This document shows, piece by piece, positions 47,501 to 61,984 of a DNA stretch of 64,000 nt. A model generated the notes under the pieces. That model made no database searches. It was not told the origin of the DNA and saw only the letters and a program-made list of their open reading frames with translations. The stretch comes from Tyto alba (taxonomy: Eukaryota > Chordata > Aves > Strigiformes > Tytonidae). The stretch is from assembly GCF_018691265.1 (NCBI RefSeq), contig NW_024881295.1, positions 18,585,904 to 18,649,903 on the forward strand, in the 5' to 3' direction. Both the position numbers and the translations under genes were made by a program. Each line of letters opens with the position of its first letter. Positions within the stretch are counted from its first letter, which is position 1.

Positions 47501-50500
47501 AGGGTCTAAATTAGCGTGTGGGGTTTTTTATTTATTATTTTAAAATTCAGTCTTTAACTTGGTTTTAGTGACAAAATGCTACTCTGCTTCTTAAGCCTAA
47601 GCCATGAAGGTATAGTCAGGAAACCAAATTGGCCAAATACTTCTTTGCAGCAACAGAGTTGGTACTTGTAGACATCTTAAGGGGTCACTTATTTAAAGGT
47701 CGGCCCCCATTTGACCTGTCAACACTTTACAAGTCTGACCAGAAATAGTTGAGCTATTATTTGGTCACAAAGGATGACAGTAAAATTCCAGTATATTCCA
47801 AAGCAGTTGCTGCAGTTGCAACGAATTTGCCTGCCTTAACAGAGGCAGGATGGAGTCTCCGTTGGCATCGGCTGACTGCCGGATCCCAGGAGGAGAGATG
47901 AGGGCTGGGAACAGCCCCTGCGAGCCCGGAGGAGGGTGGCTGTGGGCAAAGGCTTTGTGCTGCTTCGTAGCCTGGGTCTCTGCACCGGTATGTTTGGCAA
48001 GAAATTCACCCGAAGAGGCAGAGGTTTTTTGCTTTCTGTTTTTTTATCTTGGTGTAAAAAAAACCTGTAAAGGAGTATTTCTGCGGGGTGGGTGGTAGAA
48101 GCTTGCTTCTCGTTACCAAATAAGAGTCCAAGAGACCAATGTGCCAAGTCCTAATGAGACAGACACACAAGGAGACAAAATGATCAGTGAGCATCTTGAA
48201 CTGCTTTGATAATGGGTTTTCTGGAGATTGGTGAGTTTGGGAAGATTGAATGGGAAGGGGAGGGTAGAGAGGAAGCATCTGCATTAGTTGGGGTTTTCTG
48301 TTCAGTAGCTTTGGCTGGATAGTTTTCCAAGATCATCCATTATAATAAGGAATTCTTCACTGTGTGGTATTTTAGGAGACTTTTCAACAATAGTGGAAAT
48401 TAATGGGAGTTATTAATGGTTCATCATCACTACTAATTTATATTCTCTGCAAAAGCCTCTCATACTAGGTATTTTGAATCCTAGTCACCCTCTAACATGT
48501 GTTATTGCATATCTGATCTGGAGGATAGATAATAGTTATTTGTGCCCAAAGTTATTATTATACGCGTATCTCCCAGCCTGATCTAGAGGTGAAAATCAGA
48601 GTTGTTTGGAGGTAATGCCTGGCTACTGCAGGAACTTTGTGATAAGGATTTTTGAAAAAGAAAACTAAATCTTAATATCAGAAGTCCAAGATGAAAATTT
48701 GAGCCCAGTCTTATCTAACCGAGAAGATTTAAAATTACACTGAGTTGTTTACGAGAATTGCTACCTTTGGTGCAAGAGGATGTGCAAGGAAGGCCTTTAA
48801 GTGCTTAGTTCTCTGCCTCCAAGTTCTGTACTAGGGCTGCAGTGTGAACCTTCTGCCAGCTGGTAATAGCAAACGCCTGCAAATGAAGAGAACAGTTACA
48901 GAAAACACCAACCCTCAAAATCCCACAGACAGTGTGGCTCCCGAATTGTGTGGAAACTTTCAGTTTTTTTTTAATTGTGTGATCTAATCCTGAACTGGGG
49001 TTTCCCTGGGTGCGCAGGGCATGAGACGAGCCTGGTGCTGGGGAGGAGATGCTGAAGTGTGGTTTGAATTGCAGAGCTGCTCCTGCAGCCCTCTTCAGTT
49101 CAGTCTGCTCCTTAACAATTCTGCTCCTTGGCGGTCGCTCTGAGGTGCCGAAATACACTCTGCAGCCACTGCTGAATCACCTCCAGCCAAACTCATGTTT
49201 TAAAGCCTCTGAGGGTCTCTTGTAATGCTTGCTGGCTGGAGAGGGGTTTTTTGATTGCTTACCTCTTTAGTGCCTCTGTGCTCTTAGCCCACACACCTCA
49301 CTGAAAGGACAGAGAAGGGATGATATGGCCCAGTCAGTGAATTAATTTTAGAAAACACATCTTTCAGAACACTAGCTGTCAGTGAAACATTTGCCTTTTG
49401 GAAACATGTTTTAGCAATCTCCCTGAATTGCCACATCAAAGTATTTCCAAGGTTTCCACTCTAATTTTGTTCTACCCATAGTTAAACATCAGCTCCCGCA
49501 AGACAGCAGTTTGCTCTTTGGTGCTGCCATGGTTGCTTTAGACAGGAATCAGCGTTTGAAATCAGGTGCTGCTATATGCAGTAAGGAGAATTGTGGGCAT
49601 AAGTGGTCAGAAAACAACATCTTTGGTCTAAATATGAAGATTTAAATATCCTTCTGGACGGTCTTTCTTGGATGAAGTCTTGTTACTTTATTCTCCCTAT
49701 CTGCCTGTATCTTTTGATAACTTATAATGAAACATGGGATGCCTTGTAGTTCTGTATTTCTAAATAACATCTAACACACAGTGATAGCTTCTTTGTGTCA
49801 TAGTGGTACAGCTAGCAGCAATTAATAAAAATTCCTGAGCTCTACCTCTGCCACCCCTTCCAAATGCCCTGAGATGCCGAGCCTTTTAAAAACTAGAATT
49901 TATGTCTCCTTCTTCCATTATTGTTCATATAATATGTCTTTGCAACTCGTGATTGATTTTTGTTGTTGTTGTGGCTGTAAAACAAAATATTAAAACGTTT
50001 TTTTTGGATAGGCTGTTCTGTATGATCTTGAGTAATAGAGTGCTTTGCTGAACTAAAATATGTAATACCTGCCCGTGGGAAAAAAAAAAAAAAAAAGAGG
50101 CAGAAGCCTTGGGGATGGTGGCATGTTGGGATTTGGCTTGCTGGCTAAATCTGAATATCTGCAATGGTTGAGAGTGTGGATTTTAAGGTTTAATATATGC
50201 TGGTATTTTAAACTAAAAGATAAAAAACATTATAGGGAACTAAGAGGGAAGAATCTAATTATATGTTAAATCTGAAGGATACTGGTGTGACTAATCCATC
50301 CAAGATGTACGTTTGAATTATTGCAGAGTGACCTTTAGGGCATTCTAAGGGCAATGAATATTTGAAAACAATAAATAAAGCTTTATATTGTAACTTGGCA
50401 CACCTAATATACCTTTAGCTGTGCATTGACTATTCCAAATGAACTACTGTCTGTGTTACAATTAAAAGGTTTATTTGGCTTATAAAATTTTCTCTACTTC

Positions 50501-51867
50501 ATCATCCCTGTTGTCTTGCAGATGTTGTTTTGAATTTGACTACTATTGGGTAATTCTGTGTCCATAGTGAAATGCTTGGTCCAAACTACTTAATTTTTGG
50601 TAGTTTTCATTCGATGCAACTTTATGTGGTAAACCCAAATGCTTGTTTGGTGTATTTATGTTAATTTCCAGCAAGTGATGTGGTCTGTTTGTGCATGTAT
50701 TCAATTATTTCTTTAAGAATTGTAATAAGCTGAGTGAAACTTCATAAAATTCCTCTAATTTTCAGGAAGTGTTGGAAAGAAATTGCTACTATGAAACTAA
50801 AATTCATAAGCCACCTTTAAAAAAAAAAATTCCCATAAAAAGTAATGCATATGCTTCTGGGATTAGCCAGGTATGCCCTCTCTGTATCATAACCACAGGA
50901 TTATTATTGGATTTGGAAGCTGCAGAAAAGAGTTTATAACTTTCAGTAGGTTTTCAAAGAAGGCCATCACAGTTACAGTAACATAAGTGAGGCTAGGAAG
51001 GAAATGTGATAGCTCTTACTAGAGCAAATGAAAAACTGATGAAAAGCAAACAAGCTTTTCAAGACCTAAGCCATTAGTCAAGTCTGAGGCCAAAGTTTTA
51101 ACTTCAAGCAAGCTACTGACTGTGAACTGTTGTCTCGTGTTTAATTTAACTATTGTCTCTTAGCTTCCAGTCTTGCTTCTGTAGGAGTGCTGGGGGATGT
51201 GCTACCTGCAAACAAGGAAAATATTTGTAGCATCTGGCAGTATTTCTGACAAAACAAGGAGCTTTGCTGTACTCTGTAGACTGTTTTTATGTGGCATTGA
51301 ATTTGTTGACAACATTGTCTGAACACCCACATAACTTATTTTTTTTGAAGAACATGTAAATTTATTAACGTGCATTAATTTAATCAGAAAATTGTGACAA
51401 TATACATAGGAAGTTTTCAATAGAGTTTATTTTGACTTCTGTTGCACTTTTTATGATGTCTGTCAATGAAGCAGATAATCTACATTATACTTAGACATGT
51501 GGTTAAGTGGGGAACCCCAGGATTGGTCTGAATAGAGACTTTTTAAAATGAAATTTTAGGATCCAGCAAAAAACAGTCTTGCTTACAAGTATGTGATAAA
51601 TCATGGGCAACTTGTAGTCCATTTTCTGTTTTCTCTAGAGATGACAAGAAGAGAGATCTTTAAACTCCTGTGGTTTACACCTCTGCCACAAGTAAGTGAA
51701 ACTTATGAAATTGGAAATTTGCCAGAAAGACTGTTCCTAGGCTTTCTAAGCTGTATCACAGCAATCTGGAAAAAAAACAGACTTCAGAAAAAATGGGTTT
51801 AGGTCAACATTGGAAGCACCTTACCAAAGACACTTTGATCCATTTAGTTCTGTTGTTTTTTTAAAAT
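41501..51867. other. Intronic sequence with no recognised exon
   Basis: Ten kilobases of non-coding DNA. T runs occur at about 42814-42834 and 42963-42977, and an A17-18 run at about 50080-50096. ORFs up to 118 codons overlap on both strands (for example around 45600-46640 and 47836-48284), in locally more GC-rich sequence, with no similarity I recognise. No CR1 or LTR piece was seen. Confidence 0.5.
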
Positions 51868-51890
51868 AATATATATATATACACACACAT
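51868..51890 (+). repeat. (AT)n(AC)n compound microsatellite
   Basis: A short alternating AT stretch passes directly into an AC stretch, then A-rich sequence. The purine-pyrimidine alternation is short, about 23 bp. Confidence 0.85.
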
Positions 51891-54800
51891 AAACAAATAA
51901 AAATTCTGGTTCTGTGCCTACAGCTTCTTCATATGTGGAAAAATGTAGGTGCAACTGTAGTGTGGTTGTTTCACAGGTGCAGATCAGTTTTAGTAGGTTG
52001 AGCAGAAGTCCCTTGAAATACGTGGTTCAATCCTTTTATAGCTTTTGTGTTTAACATATCATGTTAAATGTATTTGTGACTGTCTGTATGGCAGTGATAA
52101 ATGCCTTATTGCATCAGAGGTCTGGGATACATCAATAAGCAAACTTCAGTATGCGTCTGCTAATACCTGGAGGGATATTACTGAATATCAGAGATGAAGG
52201 AAAGAACTCTAACAACTGGCAAACTGCTGTTAGGCAGATAAGAGTCTTGGAGGAATTAAAAAAAAAAAAAAAATTCATTCTAAGCAATTTAGATGTAAAG
52301 TAGATCAGTAATCACTTCTTGTAACATCTATCAAAGAGTAAGACCACTTGCATATTTCTAAAAGCAGAAGTTGGGTGTAGCTAGTGGAGACTGGAAAGGT
52401 TATCATCTAAGCAACTACCTGTGTCAGCACCTTTTCCTGCGCTCAGTGGTATAAATAATTTAGGTCTTTGGTAATATCAGTAAGAGCTGTTTTCAAAGCT
52501 TCCTTTATATTAACTTTCTAGTCTTTATATATCGGCTTCCCCCCTGCACCCCAAAATGATGTATACAGAGCTGAAATCCTTCCTTAATGACAGCACCATC
52601 AGGGTGCAGGAGTTGCGGAGAAGGAAGCGCAGTGGTGATGAAATGAAGTCCAGCTCCCATGCTGATGCTAGTCAAGGGGCTGTGGCTTCTCTCCTGGCTG
52701 CTCAGCTTTTTCTGTACATCGCTACTCTGAATACCTTGTGGAAGATGTGTTGCTGTATTTTTTTTTAGGGTGGTTTTATGTTGTTCACAGTGGTGGAATA
52801 CCCTGGAATTTTTGTGAAAGATCTAGTGTAGGGTGTCATTGGGGATTTAGGAGTATCAGCTGCCAGGCAAAAGTAGGGATATTTAACCTCTTCCATGTTT
52901 TTGCTTTCTGGTTTCATGGTAAGAGTGAGAAATCTTCCCTGAGCATACTCATCTGGGTAAAACACTGTCAGTAAAGCTGTGTGTCTTGGTGCAGGAGAGG
53001 GAGAGGAGGAAGGTGGAGGGTGGAAAAAGGAGCTTTGTGTTAAGGGATGAGAATCTTGTTCAAATTTTGAGTCAGAATATTGCTCAAGGGAACAAACATG
53101 GTGGCAATGGACCTTTCCATGGTCCCAAGCCAGACGAGCTATGTATCTGCATCGTAGTCTTCCAGCTGCGGTAAGGTGATACCTGCCTCTAGCAGGGTTG
53201 TTTTACTAAGCAAACCTAGGTAACCTGTGGAGATGATGTCAGTTCAGCTGTCTTCAGTATTCTCCTTCCCAGCGTATGAGGTTCGGGTGATTCTGCATCT
53301 CGGAGACATAAGCCAGCTAGAAGCCAGTTGGTTCCAGATACGTTGCATAGCCAGAGACTGGTAAGTTCTTGTTCCCCAGCATTGTCAATGAAACATGAAA
53401 AATGCAGCTAAAAGGATCATGTAGATGCGGACTAAACTAACAATGATCCCCTCTAAATAAAATGCAGGCAGAAGGCTACCATGGGAGAAAAAGGTTCTCA
53501 ATTTCCTGCTCTGAATTTCCAAAACATTGCTTATCTTTACCTCTGAGAAGAGCCAGGGCTTTCAGAGCTGAGGGTGGCTGAACTAAAGGAAAGCAGGGAA
53601 ATGGAGGGGCTCACTGACACTGCTCTTACAGGGCAGGCTCACTTCTGGCTCAGCAGTGCTGATGTTGCTGAGGGAAGGGGAAATGAGGCAGAGAAGCTCC
53701 CTGGGGAGAGTGTCAGGGCCTAAGGATGGCAGTCCTATCTCTAAAGTAGCAGTCTCAGTCTAATAGGAGGGCAGTGACATGGTGGTGAGGGAAACGAGTG
53801 TAACAACGAATCCTTCTCCTTGTAGCATGTCCCACTGCACTGAAAATACCTTCCCAGGCCTTTTGAAATAGGAAATATTAAATTAATAAGAATATATTAA
53901 AGCCAGTTTCTGTTATTCAAGGAAGGACTACCTGGTGACTTGTTTGTTGGGTGTTGAGGGGATGATGGGGGCATCACAAGGTGTTTGGACAGGTTCCTAG
54001 GGAGGGTAGGACAGGACCCAGTGGTCACGTTCTCTTGCCTGTACCCTTGGCACAGTGAATCCAGAGGTTCTGGAAACAAAAGTTAAACAGTAACTCCTCT
54101 GCTGTGCTAAGTCCTCTTTCATCCCTTAGCAGTAATAGGTAGGACATCGAAGAGAAGAGTAGAACCAAATGGAGTGTTACTTAAACATGCACAGAGGAAA
54201 ATAAAACCAAAACATAGTATACATATTTCTGCAATAATACCAGAAACCGAAGTAGTAAAATGCAGAACTAAATGCTTGTCTTTGAGAGAATGTTGACATA
54301 ATATGCATTTTAAATGTGGCAGGATGGTCACAAATGCTAGGATAATGAAGTATCAAAGTACAGAGAAAGACAGGGTAGGCTGAGCTGACAGAGAAACTGT
54401 GCTGTGTGCTAAAGCTTAAAGTCAAGTCAGATCAGTGGCCTGCCATAAGTAGCATAAAATCCTACTGACTTTAGGCTAGAAAAGAAAAATATGGCAGTAG
54501 GACTGTATTATTGCCATCACTGTGGTTATGCCAACAGTGCTACAGAGTAAGATGGGAGACAACAGAGAGGGATGAGGTACAACATGTACATCAAATTGAG
54601 TACCTGTCATGTTGGGATGGGATACTGAATCTAAGCTTTAGACACTGTCAGTGGCAGCTTCATGGGCCAGATAGTGAAGGGATTTGCAAGGGGACAGGCA
54701 GCATCTGGTTCCTGAACACGCAGAGCACTTTTCAAAATGTCACAGTAGAAAAGCTGCCCTGTGGTGGTAACTACAGCATGCGTAAATTCAGCATCTCTTC

Positions 54801-57800
54801 AGAAAGCTGGCAGCATCAAGCATAAGTGGTAGACTACTGGTGCAAAGCATATGAAAGAACTCCTTTTCTGCACAATGTAGTTAGGCTGTGGAGCTTGTCA
54901 CGTCGCACTCTGCATTGTTTTACAAAATGACAGAACAGGTTTCAGAAATATCTGTTCAAGGCTGTTAAGTATGAAGATGGTATTTCTGGCTTAGGAAGTC
55001 CTAGGTGTGCAATCTAACGTGTGTATTCTGAGGATGTCTTGGTGCATGCTCTGCCTCCTTACGAGCAGCTTCCCTAGGGTTCTGCTATTGCTGGCTGTTG
55101 GAGAGCATAGGTGGGCTTTTGCCTGGCTTGTACAGTCTTTCGTACCTCACTGAAAATACAAAACGAGTTTATGTATGGACAAATACCTGTAAATTACACA
55201 AATATTCTGTAGACTTTTTGTTGTTTTTTTTAAATAGCATTTACAAACAAATCCTCTCTTCATCACTTATATTTCTAGGCTGCTTTTAGAGCTGCTGCCT
55301 TGAAAGAAGCAGGTGAGAGGTCTAGGTAGAGCAGGTAGGACTCTAGATTACTCCTGTTGACCTAGAATAAGCTCACCAAGGAGCAGACAAGATCCTTGGT
55401 GAGTGAAATGCTGTTTTGTTTGGGGTTTGTTTGGAGTTGTGTAATGGGTTGGCTTCTCTGGATCCCTGATCTGGCAGTCAGCACAGCTGTGTGCGTCCTA
55501 GTGCTGACAGGAATGTGGAAGTGGGAATGGGTGGTCAGGAGGAGGACCAGGGAAGGCTGTTTATGGAAGCAGACTTGGATGTGCTTGGCTTACTGTCAAG
55601 CTGTGCACCTTGGCCCGATCATGGAAGGCATGCGCACCTAATCGTTGCACAAAAAGTTGCATTTATTCAATCAAAATTGCTTTGCTTTTTGGAAACTGGT
55701 ATAAAATCACAGGTAGAGTTTCATAAACCTCTGTGATCCTGCTAGCTAATAGATTAGATTGCATTAGGAAGTAATACCTTTAAGTTAAAATGTTGTTAAC
55801 CAAATTATAATTAATGAGGAGAGGTTTTGCAGGGAGTTTTACAGTAGGAATTCTTAAAAATAATTTGTAGGTTAGGCTGCAGATACTTTGTTGTGCCTGT
55901 ATTGCCACAGGGCTCAGAAGCCTTAGGAAGGCTTCTTTAGAAATATATCACATTCTTTCATTGAGAATGTGACCAAGCAACTGTTTAAAGAACTGGACTC
56001 TTTACATGGATTTCCATTTTGGGTGTTTTCAGAACAGAACAGAAGAATAAGGCTTGTTCCAGGAAATATAGGCAGAGACAGGCCATTCACTAGGTCGATG
56101 TTTCCCCACAGCCCAGGGTAAGGTCTCAGCTCCTCAGCTTTCCTAGCAGCTGCAGGTGGGATGGGGGGTGCAAACTGTGCATCGCCCTCTTGGCTGAAGG
56201 AGTGAAGTGACTGAGAAACAGGCTTATCTGAGGATGAGTGGTGGATGATGGAAGTTCACTGGTTAGCTTAAAGAAAAGTTGTGTGATTTGCTGAAACTTG
56301 TAGAGGTTAAAGGAATCCTGAGCTGAGTTAACACATGCTTAGCAGTGCTAGAAGCTGCTTTAAATAATGCAAATATTGACAGAAGCTAATTAGGAACGGT
56401 GATCTATGAAGATGTGTGTTTTATAGCGAAGTGTTTTCCACTACAGCCTTGAAAAGCATATTGTCTTCCCTCAAATGTGTGGTAAAAGTCTGTTCCTGTT
56501 GGTGGATCTTCTTCTTCCTTTTCTGACCTGTATCAGTGCCTCTGATTTCCCCTTCTGTCTTCATATTGCATGTGGGAGTTGGTGTTTGCAGTCCCTAATG
56601 GTTTAGGGTACTGGAAACTGGCCTGTACAGGGAATGTATGTGCAAAATGGATAATCACTATAATACTGTTTTTTAAAGGAAAAGAATTCAAAATAGTATG
56701 TATTTCTTCAAAACCCAAAACTTTCTAAAATATTGTAAAAAATGCTGACAACTTTTACTTAAAGGTGGTATCTAATAATGAAGAACTACAGAACAAAATA
56801 TTAATTGTTCAAGTTTAAAGTCATTAATAACATTAATATTATTGTTAGCTAATGCTTAACGTGTAATTAGCTTTGTAGCAGGTTTTCACTAATTCTCCTA
56901 GTCTGCCTTTGTCTATATTTAACTGAGCTAGCATGGCTAATTCCATTTCTTTTTATCAACTCCATCTATGACAAAGGTCTGTAAAGCTATTTACATTGTT
57001 GAGCTGGAATGTGAAGGAGACTCTTCCTTCTCCATAAACTGATGGGTTCCTTTAGTGTTGCAAGGTGCCCTGAAACCCATTACTTGTGCCTCAAATACAC
57101 CTTGACTGAATTATGGTCCTTACGTTTCTGCCTATGCAAGCTCTTTTGTTCCTTTTCAGCTGTTCTATGAAGCTACTAGAAATGTTTTCATGTTTTGCTT
57201 TTTGTTTCGTCTTCAATTTGTGATTTTTTTAAAAATTTTTTTTTATTATTAAGTCTTGTGGTTGCATGTAAAAGGAGAAAAAAATATCTAAGGACTGTGT
57301 GGCTACCCAATCCCTGCTAAGCTCTTTCACATGCTGGATGAAAATCTGCATCAGTACTGTGCATGGTCACAGTTTGGTGAAGCTCATAGCTAAAACTATG
57401 ACTGTGATAAAATAATTTGAGGGGATGCTGCTGTCTGGAGTAGGACTCTGCATGCCTGTTAGAAGCTGAAGCAGCTAGAGAAACTGTCCAGGTAATGCAG
57501 GGCATTAGCACTGAAATCCTTGCCCCCAGGACTGTATTCTCTGGGCTTTAGAGAAGTAAGTTTTCTTCCTGCTTGCTTAGCTTCTGTAGCGTCATTACTG
57601 TTCATGGAGAGGATGGGAGGGGCTTGTTTATTTTTCTATGTAATGTAATCTTGAAAGGTGCCAGGAAGGTTGGAAACAATGAAAGCTCTGAGGAATTGAA
57701 GAGCAAGAGTAAAGACTGATACTGCACTAAATGGATTTTATTTTATTAAATTACATTTAAACTTCTTTTTCCATAGCAGCACTGTGACTCAGCTTCATAA

Positions 57801-60800
57801 ACTGTGAAGGGTAGAAACCGTTTAGAGAATCTTCTTGAATAAATGTGCTTGTTTTATGAGTGAATTCATATCCCTGTAGGTGTCCTGGCTCTGTCATGAC
57901 CCAGACAAAGTTTTATACAAAATATTTCAATTATTCTTCTTTTCCTATGCTCACTTCAGTGAAAAAGGAACAGACTCTTTGACACACTTGAGTTTTATAA
58001 TACAAAACAGGAACAAATCTGACTGACCTAACTAAAATCAAGAAGTAGAGTGCATCTGAGGATTCCCTGGTATTATCTCCTACACAGGCATGAAAAAAAA
58101 AAAAATGCAAACCAAAGCACTAAACCATTTTAAGATCACCTCAGATTTTAAGTACTTGGAAGCAGAGATGGCATTTTGCAAATTTTACTGCGTGCTTTAG
58201 ATGTAGTCTTTTCCTGAGAAAAATAATTGCATATAAAGCAATAAGTAAAATGATTCAATAAAATTAGAGGGTTTTTCTAAACATCACAAAAAAAATCTGT
58301 GGCTATCATACATAAGGTTGCAGGTCTTATTATTGGAGAGTAAACTTTTTTATATGAATCTTCCCTATAGTACCTTCAGTTCAGTAATAATATAGCTATT
58401 TGGATAGTGTTTAAACAGCAAAATAGTTGGTTTTTTTTGTTTTTTTTTTTTTTAATCTGTTTGCTAAGGTGGGGTGTATCAATATTATTACTTTTACAAT
58501 AGAAATTCCTGGGATCGATGAAGCTCTGATGTCCACAAGGCTTTCTTTGCTTGAGAGCATTTGCCATCTTTTAAAAAAAAAAAAAAAAAGCCCCTCAAAA
58601 AAACTTTCCTGTGATAATACAAAATCCATGTCCTGTATATGAATACATGCTAAAGCTTGACTGCACTTGACTATTAAATCTTAAAAATTATTTTTCTTCA
58701 TTAATATTTCTGAAACAAATAGGACAGCTTATGAATGGCATAGTTTTTTATATATGTATAATGCTTAGAACAACCACATTTGCACAGTTAACTTCCCTCA
58801 GAGGTGAAGTGTATTCAATCCACCACGTTCTTCGTTTTGGTCATCTGGCAGAGGTCTCTTTACTGACAAATAATGATTACTTCTCCCTCTCCCTCCCCTG
58901 GCTTTTACCTGTTTGCAGCTGGATAAAACACAAACAAAACAAGCAATCCTTATTTATAGTGGATCATGGTCCAAAAATAGAGCATTCTGAGCCAGAGAAC
59001 AAGACAGGTTACTATTTGAGAAAATATACAGATTTGGCAGGAGGGTTTATCTGAAGGAAAGTTGTATAGTTTCTCTATAAAGTTCCCAGCTTTGTGCATC
59101 TGAGAGATAGGGGTGTAATTTTTCAGGATTATGACTCATCTCATATATTCTAATGAGAGTTATAACTTTTTTTTTTTTTTTTTTTGAAAGCCATTTCATA
59201 ATTTATTTACTGACAGGAGTTTTTGCAGCTGTCTTCAGGCTGAAGATTTTCTCAGCACTTCAGATGTGGAGCAACTGCTTCAAGTGGGATACTGCTAAGA
59301 GGCCAGCTCTGGATTTGGAAAAAAGGGGTAGATGGACCAAAGGTGCATTGTTACAGTTTTTCTCATTGAGTTAGCTTTCTGAACCTGGAGAGGTCCCTGC
59401 TGTTTGCAGAGGAAGTCAATGAGAGGGATAGCATGTATCGAGCGTTGGGGAAGAGGGGAACATCATACTCAGGTGTATGAGATTATTTACCGTGTTTTCT
59501 GCTAAATGAGCTCATCTGCCTGCAGTTATAGCATTAAAGGCAAAGATGATGAATAACCATAAATGTTGCAATCTTCAAAACCTGGAGAAAAGACACTACT
59601 TTAGACACCTGGTAGAGTTGTACCCAGGGGGGGAAAAAAAAAAAAAAAGGGCAAAAAAAGAAGCTTGTTACTTCTCTTTTCGTTATTGGATACATGATCC
59701 TATTAATCATGATGATACAAGATGTGAGATGGCAGATGAGAGCTGGCTGCGATTTGAGTGAGGGAAGGAATGGGACTAGAGTTTTTCCCTGTCCTACAGC
59801 GGATGGGGAAGAAGAAAAGAGCAGGAAAATGTTTGGGGTTTGGTGAAGGAGATTAGTAGCAAAGCCTTTTTCCACCGGAATTTCCTTCATCACCCCAGTC
59901 AGTTCTGAGTCTCCTGTGTCTGTAGCTTGGTAACAGAAATAATACAGCTCTCCTGAAATCAGTGGGAACTGGTGAGTGTTCAGCAGATGGCTTAAAGCAG
60001 GCACAATCCTGACACTTAAATACAGTGAACTGACTGTTAGCCATTTGGGGACAGTGAGGGGAATCGTATTTGACTCGCATAGTGAGAAGAGATGGACAAA
60101 AAGAACAGAACCTCTGACCACATGAGTCTTTGAAATGAGCACTCAACCCTGAAATGTTGATTTTAGTGCGGCAGCACCTTGTTCTGTAACTCCCACAGCT
60201 CTGCCGGCCTTGCCTGCTTGCTTAGGACGTGTCAGCTATATTGAGGTGTCTTCTCCTTACGTGATGTGAGACGCAATGACTGGAACTATGCATGACCCGT
60301 TTTCTCCTAGTGCTAATAGTGTTAGTGACTACCTTTGAATGCAGAACTCTAAACACCTTTTCTTGCTTGAAAAAAAACCACAACAGAACAAAACCCCCTT
60401 TGTAATGATATTGGCTGTTGTACTGCATGACCCCGAGTGTAGTTTGCTTCCAGATGACAGCATGGAGGAACATTAGCGGAATCAATATCACATTAAAGAT
60501 TCAGGTTCCATTAGGTTGATATGACAGATTATTTTCTCGGAGTGCTGACATCATGCTTGGTTATGCCCATTCCTGATTCTTCACGAGGTAGCAACAGAGC
60601 TGACTCAGCCCTACTGAGAACTTCAGTCTCTCAGGAGATGCTCCCTTGTGCCTCCTCCCGTGGTGCTGTCCCTCCCGGCGCGGTTGCCCAGTTATCTTCC
60701 CAGAGGCTGCAGCCGTCGGGATGCCCTAGCACCGCGGTCTGTCCTGGGCTTGGTGCTGGCTGCGATGCTCAAGGCAGTCCTTGCAGGCCTTGCCAGGTGG

Positions 60801-60930
60801 CAGAGTTATCCAAAAGCGGAAGGTAGGTTGGAAGTGGTCTGTAGGAAGCCACCGAAGAAAGGGTGATGCTGGGGAGGTCAGCAGGAGAGTGGATTTCTTC
60901 ACTGTCATTCCTGTAATGATCTGCATGATA
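51891..60930. other. Intronic sequence with no recognised exon
   Basis: Nine kilobases of mostly AT-rich DNA with homopolymer runs (A15 at about 52258-52273, A17 at about 58573-58589, T19 at 59167-59185, A15 at about 59634-59648). A 202-codon minus-strand ORF at 59534-60142 is open but unrecognised. A small GC-rich patch lies at about 60650-60790. No gene or clear transposon was recognised. Confidence 0.5.
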
Positions 60931-61115
60931 AGGTGTGGTGCAATAGCAGGGTACTGGGCTGGGACTAAAGAGCCTCAGCTTTGCTCCTTAGTTATGTCTG
61001 GCTCACTCTGGCCTCGAGCAATTTGCTCTCAACTTTCCCCAAATCAGGAAAATAATGCTTATTTATCTCTTTGTAGTACTTTGAGATGCCCAACGGAAAG
61101 GTGGTGAGTATTATT
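60931..61115 (+). mobile_element. MIR-like ancient SINE relic, forward orientation
   Basis: In order: a 'ggtgtggtgcaatagcaggg' start and 'tactgggctgggactaaaga' (compare the MIR 'gagcactggactgggagtca' block), 'tgctccttagttatgtctgg', 'caactttccccaaatcagga' (compare 'cctcagtttccccatctgta'), 'aaataatgcttatttatctc', then 'tagtactttgagatgcccaa' (compare 'taaagtgctttgagatctac'). The order and spacing match a nearly full-length MIR-type SINE across about 185 bp. It is highly diverged and without coding capacity. Confidence 0.7.
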
Positions 61116-61984
61116 ACTCATAAACTTGGTTCTTTTCCCCATTTCTCTTATTAATTTTTGTACATTAAAATTAAATATTTACATCTTTTACTGTGGGAAA
61201 ATTAGTTTCTCACTTAAAGATGATGTTGTTTCATACTTGCCAAATTATTGCTTTAATGACTATTATGCCAGTGTGCTGCTGGTGAGGCTACAAAGGAAAA
61301 TGACAAAATGATTTGAATTTCAAAGGCACAATGTTTACTGCAGTGTGTGCAGTGGCTGGTAGAAAGGGACTTCCCTGATTGAGTATTCAGCTGTGTTTCT
61401 AGGAAACTGTTGGTCTCCATTAACGCAGTTCCTTCAAAGCCCAGGAGTAAAAATTTTTTTATGCAATTAAAGAGTTTTCACCGTTATGTTAGCAGATCTT
61501 GTAAAGCTTTATCAAGTAGGGATGCAAGGTGATTGTAAAAGCAGCTGCATAAATTCTTCTTCTACAAATAAGATCAGTGATTTAAGTTTCTAACTATAGA
61601 CTTAGGTTGTCTATGCTCTTAGTATTTAATTTTGAGTATGTCATTAGAAAACTTTAAAATGTGATTTTAAAATGTCTAATCAGCTATTCCTTCTCCAATT
61701 CAATTCTCCATCAATGTGGAATTACATCTTCCCCTTGCTAATGAAGTAAATAAATCGATATAAATGACTTGCAGTCATAAAGTCTACTGAGTTATAAGCT
61801 TATGCAACACCACGAAGTCCACAAATGCATCATTTTAGTGCCTCAGTTCTGGTTTATGAAGCAGCAAGTTGGCAGGGGAGATAATAAGGCTGGCGGGAAA
61901 GTTTACAAGGCAAAATTTACCTTCTGGAATGGTCCATTTTGGACTCTTTCCTGCCGTTCCATTTTTGGAACGTGCTCTGTGGGC
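61116..61984. other. Intronic sequence with no recognised exon
   Basis: AT-rich non-coding sequence; nothing recognised. It borders the GC-rich islet on the right. Confidence 0.5.
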
